In this document: positions 12,239 to 20,392 of the stretch, one piece after another
How the letters are laid out: the number at the start of each line of letters is the position of its first letter
Position numbering within the stretch: position 1 is the first letter of the stretch
Origin: Catenaria anguillulae PL171
Taxonomy: Eukaryota > Blastocladiomycota > Blastocladiomycetes > Blastocladiales > Catenariaceae
Assembly (NCBI GenBank): GCA_002102555.1
Contig: MCFL01000160.1
Span: 1-55,524, forward strand
DNA length: 55,524 nucleotides
Direction: 5' to 3'
Translations under genes and position numbers: made by a program
Notes under the pieces: model-generated
Told to the model about the DNA's origin: nothing
Database searches by the model: none
The model's input: the letters and a program-made list of their open reading frames with translations, nothing else

Positions 12239-13825
12239 ATGCATTTCCGTCTCTCATTTGTTCTCTTGGCAGCGGCTGGCACGCTGCTTGTTGCGCTGCT
12301 TCCGACGCTCGCGTCAGCCCAAGAGGCATACATGGTGGAAGCCCTTCGACTCGTCAACGAATGTAGGTACTGCGTGTTGTTACATGCTCACTTCTACCCA
12401 TGTCTGACATCGTTGCGCAATCCATTGCTTTTCCTTTCCTTTGATGATCGCAGTCCGTGCCCAACAAGGCGTTGGCCCGCTTTGCCTGGAGCAAAAGCTC
12501 ACGCAAGCCGCCCAACAGCACAGCAACGACATGGCGAGCCGGTCGTTCCTCGACCACACGGGATCCGACGGGTCGTCGCCCTTTGACCGCATGCGTAGAA
12601 ACGGTTACACGTTCACGCGCGCTGCCGAAAACATCGCGTTTGGTGGGATTGGTGGGAGAGACGACTACTCGAAACCCGCGGCGCCTGTGCAGGCGTGGAT
12701 TAACAGCGCAGGACACCGTGAAAATCTGCTTGGGTCGACTCGGCAAATGGGAATTGCGATGACGGTTGGCCGGTGTGTTGGATTTAGCGGGCAGTGCGGG
12801 TACGTACATAGACTTTGTTCGATTTCGCGATCAACCGACCATGGTCACGCGGAACATAACGCTGTATTGGTAATCATGCACAGGTTCTGGACGCAAACAT
12901 TTGGCACCTCAGCCGCAAACTTGCCGTGCATGGGCGGCGGCTCACAACCACCAACCGGAACGACCAGTACCAGCTCGAGTACCAGAGTATCAACTTCGAC
13001 ACCTGCGGCGCCGCCAACCGGTACGCCCACGACAACCGCATCTCCCACGCAATCACCCGACCCACTTCAACCGACCGCAACGTCATCGACATCTGCCCCA
13101 TCGCCAACACCAACGCCCCCACCACCGACTAGTGGTGTCGACCCGCGCATCGTTGAGGGATTGCAGCTGGTGAACGATTTTCGTGCGCAAAACGGGCGTG
13201 CGCCGCTTTGCTTGGAGCAGCGCATGATTGACGCGGCCATGGTTCATTCCCAAGACATGGCGCGCAGGCGTGTCATGTCTCATGCTGGAGGTGATGGGAG
13301 CAGGTTCGTTTCATGTTTATGTCTTCATCTGTCTCACTTTTCCCATACAGTTTCCACTGACATGTGTGTGGTGATCCAACACGCACGATACCCTTCTCTA
13401 GCCCATTTGACCGCATCCGTCGCACTGGATTTCCCATGTCGTCTGGTGCTGAAAACATTGCCCAAGGGTCACTTTCGAGCGGCGCACGGACGGATTTTTC
13501 GCGCATGACCGGTCCCATGTCGCTGTGGGTAAACTCGAGCGGGCACAGGACGAATTTACTCTCCGCCAATACTCAGTTTTTGGGCATTGGCGTTGCCACA
13601 GGTGCTTGCCCGTCTGGGTCGGGTCAGTGTGCATACTGGACACAGGTGCGTCTTTTCCACTATGCATGCCCAGTTCCGCGATTGACTTCTTGTCGATATC
13701 CATAGACATTTGCTTCATCGCGCCAGTCCGTTCAATGCCTCAACGTCGGCGGCGCCGGCGATTCAAACCGAGTCCCAGCCTTGAAACGCCGCCGTAGCGT
13801 TCGTCGCTTATCCCATGAGGAATGA
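12239..13825 (+). CDS. Secreted tandem CAP-domain protein, CAP3, 417 aa (apparent fusion)
   Basis: Exons are 12239-12362, 12454-12799, 12884-13303, 13402-13645 and 13706-13825 (418 codons). A signal peptide beginning MHFRLSFVLLAAAG is almost identical to that of CAP2. The first CAP domain has DHTGSDG, AENIAFG, SAGHRENLL and FWTQTFG. A Thr/Ser/Pro-rich linker of about 70 residues follows and looks O-glycosylatable. The second CAP domain starts at GVDPRIVEGLQLVNDF and closely matches CAP2 from its mature N terminus onward, with introns in the same places and phases. This indicates that a CAP2-like gene was duplicated and joined behind another CAP gene. The tail is basic (about KRRRSVRR). It is expected to be extracellular; the ligand is unknown. 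Confidence 0.92.
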
Positions 13826-13967
13826 GCTGCATTTCTCTTTTTTCCTCCATTCATATCCCCTCTCCTTCTGTAACGTGTGTTTACCTCAATTTTCCGGGCA
13901 TGCGTTTACACTGCTCGCTTCAGCACATCCAATCTTTTCGTCATTGAACGACTGGCTCGTTCTGACT

Positions 13968-14004
13968 CCCATTCCCAATCCCATTCCCAATCCCAATCCC
14001 ATCC
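13968..14004 (+). repeat. Degenerate tandem repeat of cccaat/cccatt
   Basis: Six CCCAWT-like hexamers are strung together in the CAP3 3' flank. They resemble, but do not match, telomeric CCCTAA. Confidence 0.7.
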
Positions 14005-14242
14005 AACTCTGATCATCCTGACTTTATCTTCTATTCGGTGCCAGAAATGCCAATGCCTGCTGCTCTTGGCCCCTACAGTTGGTTATTGTGACAAAGTGGC
14101 ACAGCTCAAGTATCTTCATGGTGTTTTTTTCTCATAGTGTCCTGCAGACATGATTGTGTGGGCAGACCATTTACAAAAGCGCCTTGGAGGCAAACCTGAA
14201 GCGCGAACATCGGAATTGAATTGCCCTTGCAAGCCGACTGGC

Positions 14243-14249
14243 AAAAAAA
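14243..14249 (-). terminator. RNA polymerase III terminator of tRNA-Ala
   Basis: Seven A on the plus strand read as seven T on the minus strand, starting two bases past the tRNA 3' end. This is the standard Pol III stop. Confidence 0.8.
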
Positions 14250-14250
14250 G

Positions 14251-14322
14251 TGGAGCTTGCGGGGTTCGAACCCGCGGCTTCTCGCATGCAAAGCGAGCAC
14301 TCTACCACTGAGTTAAAGCCCC
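14251..14322 (-). tRNA. tRNA-Ala (anticodon TGC)
   Basis: The 72-nt minus-strand sequence folds as a full cloverleaf. The acceptor stem pairs GGGGCTT with AAGCTCC (one G-U), with discriminator A. The D stem is ACTC/GAGT with loop AGTGGTA. The anticodon stem CTCGC/GCGAG closes the loop TTTGCAT, giving anticodon TGC. The T arm is GCGGG TTCGAAC CCCGC and supplies the B box. There is no intron and no encoded CCA. The gene lies between CAP3 and CAP4 and points against them. Confidence 0.97.
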
Positions 14323-14673
14323 GCGAATTTTCTTTCGGTGATTTTTGGCGCCGCCGGGGTCTACTAAATACTAGAGAGCAAAGATAGGCGACAAGCACGT
14401 GATATGCACGAGACCTGAGACATCGGCAAGGCACCACTCGACGCGGTCCATCCGCCCTTGTGCAGGATCTCGAGGGCTTGCGGTCAAGTCCATCCGCACC
14501 ACTGGGAGTGTGCGTTGTGTTTGCCCGTGGCTGAGCCGGGCACGGTGGCTGCTTCAGATGGTGTGATGTTTACCAGACAGCCTGATTAAATAATGAGGGG
14601 AAACGTCGATTACTTATTGGATGTCGGTCAGTGTGCCCGAGTGGTGTGATCCGAGACAGACTCAAGTCGTGCC

Positions 14674-14679
14674 TATAAA
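14674..14679 (+). promoter_or_regulatory. TATA box upstream of CAP4
   Basis: TATAAA lies 228-233 bases before the CAP4 ATG, comparable to the CAP1 arrangement. Confidence 0.45.
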
Positions 14680-14864
14680 GATGCTGGCCGGCCCCCCCAC
14701 CAGCGCCCATATTCTTGCTTGGCCGTGTCCGACTACACTTCCCTCCATGTAGTGGTAAACCGGTAAGCCAAGTCCCCGACAGACTCAGCACCCTGAAATC
14801 ACACTAAGCGACTGCAGGATCAAGTCGCTCATCCCTTCCTTCCTCGCTCAGCGCCAATAGATCA

Positions 14865-14879
14865 CCCCCCCCCCCCCCC
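14865..14879 (+). repeat. Poly-C tract in CAP4 leader
   Basis: Fifteen consecutive C, ending 27 bases before the CAP4 ATG; the counterpart of the C-tract before CAP1. Confidence 0.7.
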
Positions 14880-14906
14880 TTCAACCCGTCTTTTCGACCC
14901 AAAACC

Positions 14907-16598
14907 ATGATCACCGTCACTCTCCTCGTTGCGGCTGTATTGCTCGCCCAATCGGCACCCGTGCAAGCCCAGGAGGCTTACCAGTTTGAAGCGCTGGCCC
15001 TCGTCAATGTCTGTGCGTCATCGCATCGGTGATCCGTATTCAGACCAGAATCCTGATCTGACTCCACACGTCATCCTATCGTTCATTCACAGTCCGCCAA
15101 CGCAACGGTGCACGCCCCTTGTGTCTCGAGGCCAAGTTGGTCAATGCCGCTGCGTCGCACTCGGCCGACATGGCCCGCAACAGCTACATGTCGCACACTG
15201 GTCGTGACGGCCGCTCTCCGTTCGGTATGCCAGTTTCGTTTCCGGCTGCATCAACTGCTGGTTGAAAGAAACATGTGGACTGATCTCATTATTTCGGTCG
15301 CCGTTTGCAGATCGGATGCGCGCTGCGGGCTATGCTTACTCTAGCGCTGCCGAGAACATGTACGACATTCTCAAGCTCAATTAACTGGTGACTCGGCCGT
15401 TCCATGTACTAATGATTGCCTTCTGGCTCGTTCGCTCGCTCTCGTTTGTAGTGCCTACGGTTCCATGCCCGGTTACGGCGGTCCGGGTGCGGCTCAGTCT
15501 GCCTGGGAGCGCTCATCCGGGCATCGTCAAAATTTGCTTGGGAATTATGCGCACGTAGGTATTGCTTACGCTGTCGGCAACTGCCCTGGTGGTCGCGGTC
15601 AATGCGGGTATGATCAAGTGATGCTCTGTCTCACACGCTCGACCACTGACTGACCTTGCTTGTTTGCACATCCACAATGCAGTTTCTGGACCCAAACCTT
15701 TGGCTCCTCCAACAACGGTCAGTGCCTTGGTGGACCCGCGCCGGCTCCTCGCCCCGAGCCCGTTCCCGAACCCCCGAAGCCCGCTCCTCAACCGCCCAAG
15801 GAGGAGCCCGTTCCAGTTCCCGAACCCCCTAAGCCGCAGCCGGCCCCCGTTGAGCCGCCCAAGAAGGAGGAACCCGCCCCCGCGCCCGAACCGGCCAAGC
15901 CTGAACCCGCGCCTGTTGAGCCGCCCAAGAAGCAAGACCCAGCTCCCGCCCCTGAACCGCCCAAGCAGGAGCAACCTTCCCCAGCTCCCGAGCAAGGCGA
16001 GCATAAGGGCGAGCACTCTGGCCTGGCCGAACCTGGTGTCACTGAGCACGAAAAGCCCAAGCAGGCTGCCGACCAGCAAGTTGTTGACGGTGGACTTCTC
16101 GGCACGCCCGATGTGGAAAAGGTCCCGTCGCACCTGCCCAAGTACCAGCACCGCCTCGTGTCCTTGATCAACTCGCACCGCCAATACAACAACCAGTCGA
16201 CCGTGTGCCTCAACGCCAAGCTCAATGAGGCTGCGGCGCGCCATGCAAAGGATTTGGCTTCCAAGCTGTTCAAGGCGACTCACGATGGCTCGGACGCATC
16301 GACGCCGTTTGCGCGCATTGACGCTGCGGGCTACAAGCGCACGGTCGCGGCCGAGATTGTTGCGTACGGCAAGTTTGACAAGTTTGACTCGTCTGCTCAA
16401 ACCTTGTTGCTTTGGATCGACTCGGAGAAGCACGCCAAGGTCTTGGTCACCAAGGAGTACAACCAGATGGGCGTGGGCAAGGCCGTTGGCCCGTGCGCGG
16501 CGGACAAGCCCGAGTCCAAGTGTGTGTACTGGGTCGCCGAGTTTGCAGGAACGACGGCCGAGGAGTGCATCAAGGAGGAGCCAGAGAAGAAGGAGTAA
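14907..16598 (+). CDS. Secreted double CAP-domain protein with long proline-rich linker, CAP4, 452 aa
   Basis: Exons are 14907-15012, 15093-15224, 15311-15359, 15452-15607 and 15683-16598 (453 codons). The signal peptide is MITVTLLVAAVLLAQSAPVQA. The first CAP domain shows SHTGRDG, AENIAYG, SSGHRQNLL and FWTQTFG and is cut by four introns. The linker of about 100 residues repeats a unit like APAPEPxKPxPAPVEPPKK. GLLGTPDV then introduces the second CAP domain (about 285-440), divergent and intronless, with THDGSD, AAEIVAYG, SEKHAKVLV and CVYWVAEF. The tail is acidic and lysine-rich. Architecture and the GLLGTPDV motif pair it with CAP1. It is probably extracellular, with the linker acting as an extended spacer through the wall or matrix. 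Confidence 0.92.
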
Positions 16599-17647
16599 TG
16601 CAGAGACTGTTTCGCGGTCGCGTAGTGTAGAAGTGTGTTGGTCATTTGGGTGGGCAGCTGGATAATCGTTCCAGAGTCCTGCGAACGGGGTGGGCGCCAC
16701 AAATGTGCTGTGCCATGTCGTCATTGCTCATTGCGGTGTGGTGTTTCTCGACCTTGGCCCCCTCGAACCAAATACCTCCAATGTTGCGCCCTCAGATCCC
16801 CGCGCTCGTTACGCGGATGGTTATCTCGGAATCGCAGACAGATTCTTTTCTACATTCCCGTTTTTGTTTCGCCCTTTGCTGCATCCCGTTCTTCACCTAG
16901 CACTTCGTACTGTTTCCCCCGCCCACCAACACCACTGTACTTTTCCATGAAGATACATACATCCGCACACTCGTTACTTCTCATAAGCATATGTGCCTAG
17001 TTTCGCTCCTCATGAGTTGTTTACAAGCGACTGGTCCACAGACTGCACTCTGCCGGCAGCTCGGGCAATGACGTTATGGGCAGCAGCAGACGTTGACGCG
17101 CGCGTCTCGCCAGCGATGTCTCGCGTCATGTCAACATGCATGAAAGACCATGACCCAACATGGCTTGGGCAACAGCCATTATTTTTCATCATTTCGGCAT
17201 AAAGCATCCATGCCAAGTTTACAACCACATTGGTTACCTCTTTCGAAGCTCTGAGCTGAGCCAGGTCAATGCTCAATTCCAGCCTCTGGAGGCCACGACC
17301 ATGCCACACTCGGGAAAAAGCATAACATATGCCGTTAGCCAAGGGTGACTTAAAGTCGACCAGGTGTTTTGCGGTTATGCGGTGGATCAACTATGGAGAA
17401 TCTTCTACATTCAAGGCAAGTCGAGGGCTCTTCAGTTGGTCGCCCGTATGTATGCCCATTGGCTTCTGCAGTTGGGATAACTGTAATGGTCTGCGGTTGT
17501 CGCGGCCACCAAGCATGAGAATGGTTTCCGAGTTCCTTGGACTACAAATACCTTGTGGACCTCCCGACCATTTCTAGCTTTAGAGTCCACTACAACACAC
17601 TGATCCGCCTTGATCCAATCGTCCATTCCATCCACCTCCCAGCAACA
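16599..17647. other. Intergenic, no gene seen
   Basis: 1.05 kb between CAP4 and the GPI-anchored-type gene. Only short frames without motifs; no repeats or RNA gene recognised. Confidence 0.55.
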
Positions 17648-18370
17648 ATGCACTCATACCCACTCCTGCTCTCTGTCGCAATCTGCGTCACGCTCCTCTC
17701 TTCCGTCCTTCCTAGCGCATCGATCCCCTCTGCACTCGCTCACCCGCAAGAGTACATTCAAGCATCGTTCGACGGCGCCGGTATCTTTGCCAACGAGCCC
17801 GATCCACAACCCTTTGAAGCAGGCGACGGACGGGATGTAACAGCAAACAACAATGACGATTCCGCGGTCCAAGGCAACAACGCGCAAGCAACCGCAACGC
17901 AAAACCGCGGGAACGGGCCTCAACAAACGCGTGCGCCAGGCAAAAAGGGCGAGCCGGGCAAGAAGGGCGGAAAGAAGGGCAAGCAGCCAGACTGCTCGCC
18001 GACACGTGCCAGCGGCAAGAAGGGCGGCGGCATGCGTCAAACGCAGCCGGCTACAACGGGCGTGTTTGATGGGAATCGCGGAAAGAAAGCCCCAAAGACC
18101 ATGACTGCGATTCCGTCGCCGACGGCGGGCGCGGGCAAAAAGGGCGGTAACGGGCAAGTGCGCGGCAATGACGCAGAGACTCCGCAGGCGACGGAGGCAC
18201 CTGCGGCTGCACCCAAGGTCGAGGAACAATCGGCGCCGCCTGCGCCTGCGCCGCCCGCGGATGCTGGCCAGCAAAAGCAGGCGGCAAAGAGCAGTGCAAC
18301 GAGCGGACAAGTCGGTGATGGACGGATCGTGCTCGCGGCATTGGTTGGCGGTATGGCTGTGCTTGGTTGA
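17648..18370 (+). CDS. Putative GPI-anchored secreted protein with GKKG repeats, 240 aa
   Basis: A single-exon gene. An N-terminal signal peptide (core LLLSVAICVTLLSSVLPSA) and a C-terminal hydrophobic stretch IVLAALVGGMAVLG directly before the stop, preceded by small residues (SSATSG), are the two hallmarks of GPI anchoring. The middle is low-complexity and strongly basic: GKKG or a close variant occurs about six times between residues 98 and 175 (for example GKKGEPGKKGGKKGK), separated by Ala/Thr/Gln/Pro-rich spacers. Only one cysteine is seen in the mature part. No family is recognised. Such a cationic, wall- or membrane-tethered protein could bind acidic polysaccharides, but that is conjecture. 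It converges with the LPMO-like gene, 234 bases away. Confidence 0.75.
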   Translation: MHSYPLLLSVAICVTLLSSVLPSASIPSALAHPQEYIQASFDGAGIFANEPDPQPFEAGDGRDVTANNNDDSAVQGNNAQATATQNRGNGPQQTRAPGKKGEPGKKGGKKGKQPDCSPTRASGKKGGGMRQTQPATTGVFDGNRGKKAPKTMTAIPSPTAGAGKKGGNGQVRGNDAETPQATEAPAAAPKVEEQSAPPAPAPPADAGQQKQAAKSSATSGQVGDGRIVLAALVGGMAVLG

Positions 18371-18604
18371 GCTGAGGCAGAAGACCGCATGTCGACTTTG
18401 AGCTGGACTCGAGTTGGCTCACTTTTGGGCAACGAACTTCAAATGTTTTGCTCCGTGTGTACTGTATTTACTCGTCTGAATGAAAAACAATGTGCCGCCG
18501 CGGATCAAGAGAAAAGAGCCGCGATACAGACATCCCAGTCTGACATGTGGAATTGTGACGCAACTTATATTTCAATCGATGGGACAAGTAGTCGTGGAAA
18601 CACT

Positions 18605-19552
18605 TTAAGCAGAGTTAATCGCGACCGAGTTGCCATTTGGTACACACTTGGTGCCCCCTGCCGTGGGAATCGACACAAACTTGTTGGACGGGTCGCACAT
18701 GAGGATCGAGTTTCCACCTGGTCCACACTTCATTTGGCCGACTTGGCAAGGGCCGTTGGCGTCACCATTGCTGCCGTCGAGCTGATCGCGGCCGGGGCGC
18801 TGCGGCGCCGCGTTTGTGGGAGTGGGCCGAGCCGGCCGACCAGGGTTGGCCGGTGGCTGTTGAGTTGGCGTAGGAGCAGTGGGAGGCGCGGGAGCAGGGT
18901 TGGAGCCGCCGCCGCCATTGCCACCACCGTTTCCGCCACCCGATCCACCAGAAATGTTGACGTCCATGCACGAGTCGTAGAACTCTGGGTTATTTGCGCC
19001 CAGGTGCGTCGCCGTGACCTTGACCTTGATCACACAGTTGGTGCACGTTTGCGACGGCAACTTGACCGTCATGGCGTCGCGCTTGTTGACGCAATCGGCC
19101 TCGGACCCAATGTCCTGGGTGCGGCCCGTCGACAAGTCAACGAGTTGTGCGGTACAGGGTCCGACGTGCCGGGCACCGTTGCCGATTTCAAAGCCGAGCG
19201 TCACAGATGAGCCAGCTTGCATTTGCGCGACGCGTGACGTGCGCGGGTATTGCAGACAGTCGAGACGGTCGCGCTTTTCGCCGCCACCACCGATGGGGAA
19301 GAACTGAATGAAAGATATGTGGTGGTGAGCTCACGGAAAACCGAATGGGTCGTCCGAAAAAAACGAACAAGAACGTACGCGAACGTTGGAGTTGGGATGA
19401 ACCGTCTTCTCGCGTGAAGGGACGGGCGATTGCAGCGTAAAGTGTGCGTTGACAACTGACGGGAAGATCAAAGCCAAAGCGGCGAGTGTGACCAGCACAG
19501 ACGTCATCTTGGTGGCGGGCGAGTTGTTGGAGTTGGAGCGAGAGAAAGACAT
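18605..19552 (-). CDS. Secreted LPMO/X325-like copper-type protein with C-terminal CBM19-like module
   Basis: Exons on the minus strand are 19552-19379 and 19303-18605, with a 75-nt intron. Two in-frame ATGs exist (19552 and 19507); the second gives a standard signal peptide ending SVVNA, so the mature protein would begin HFTLQSPVPS. An exposed N-terminal His is the copper-brace hallmark of LPMOs and of the related X325/BIM1 proteins. The domain continues with FFPIGGGGEK, several cysteines and FYDSCMDVNI, resembling the closing strand of these folds. A Gly/Pro-rich linker follows. The last 45 residues (PCQVGQMKCG ... GTKCVPNG) have the cysteine spacing of CBM19 chitin-binding modules. The likely role is chitin or wall modification, or copper handling. 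The exact family needs a profile search. Confidence 0.72.
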
Positions 19553-20392
19553 GGCGAAGAGAAGTAGATTGTTTGTCGAAAACGTCTTGAAAGGTATGAA
19601 TAGATCTGAAAAGGAACCGGGCACACAGAGTCAAAGGTAAATACAAGGATCGTGCAGTCTGTGGCCAGGGCATACGGGAGGGATTGTAAACTTACCGACT
19701 GTCTAAGTCGCTGTCTCGCACGTGAAAGTGAGAAATAATGAGTTGAGGTTGTGGGCGAGCACCAGGCTACGATAGGGATGAGGGAGACATAACGAGGACG
19801 GGATCCGGGCGGGGCCTTGAGGTATTTATCGCAATTCAGGTCCAGGTAATCCCGCTTGTCAGCAAATCCAGCTATACCCAGAGACATCACAGCTCGGTTG
19901 CAGAGTTTTCTGCCTGTGAGTGTTGCTTCCGGATAAAGAATTGGCGTGGGAACATGATTGAGCCAGTCGGATTTCCTATAGCTGGAAAATAAAGCACAGT
20001 TCTGGCGGAGTTGCTGGCGTCAAGAGCCGCGATGAGTCCGTCGACCTCGCTGCTTCAATAAACTTGACACACGTATTGGTTAGTGCATCTAGCTCTCGCC
20101 GGGAACATTGCCAAGGCCGAATAGGCTGAGTGTAGCACGATAAACTGTGCGCATCTTGAGCTATTGTGTTGAATTGGTGGTTGCCTGCTGCCATTCATGA
20201 AGCAGGCCATTGGGCATGCTTGAGAGCATGGACGGCGAGGCTGCCTGGTGAGGCTTGGATTGGAAGAAGCCTGGACGTGTCGCGTCTCTGACTTCGTCGC
20301 AGCACATTGTGTACTGCTCACTGAGAAGTGACAAAGGTTGCACAAGCCAGTTCCTGACATGTTCTATATTTGAATTCGGCACTGACAATCCG
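19553..20392. other. Intergenic, no gene seen
   Basis: 0.84 kb upstream of the LPMO-like gene and downstream of the broken minus-strand gene. An AT-rich gcgataaata element near 19820 (minus strand) could serve as a TATA box for the LPMO-like gene. Nothing else was recognised. Confidence 0.5.

Larger units (their letters stand above)
14323..14906. other. CAP4 promoter and leader region
   Basis: No gene was seen between the tRNA and CAP4. The region carries a TATA box and a poly-C tract, listed separately. Confidence 0.55.

Noticed and set aside
13968-14004. Interstitial telomere repeat
   Set aside because: The units are CCCAAT/CCCATT, not CCCTAA or another known telomere unit, and the array is only about six units long.
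15513-16724. Long open frame (403 codons) on the minus strand across CAP4
   Set aside because: It is antisense to the proline-rich linker and second CAP domain. Its composition (Leu/Arg/Gly runs) mirrors CCG/GAG codons of the real gene and it has no motif.
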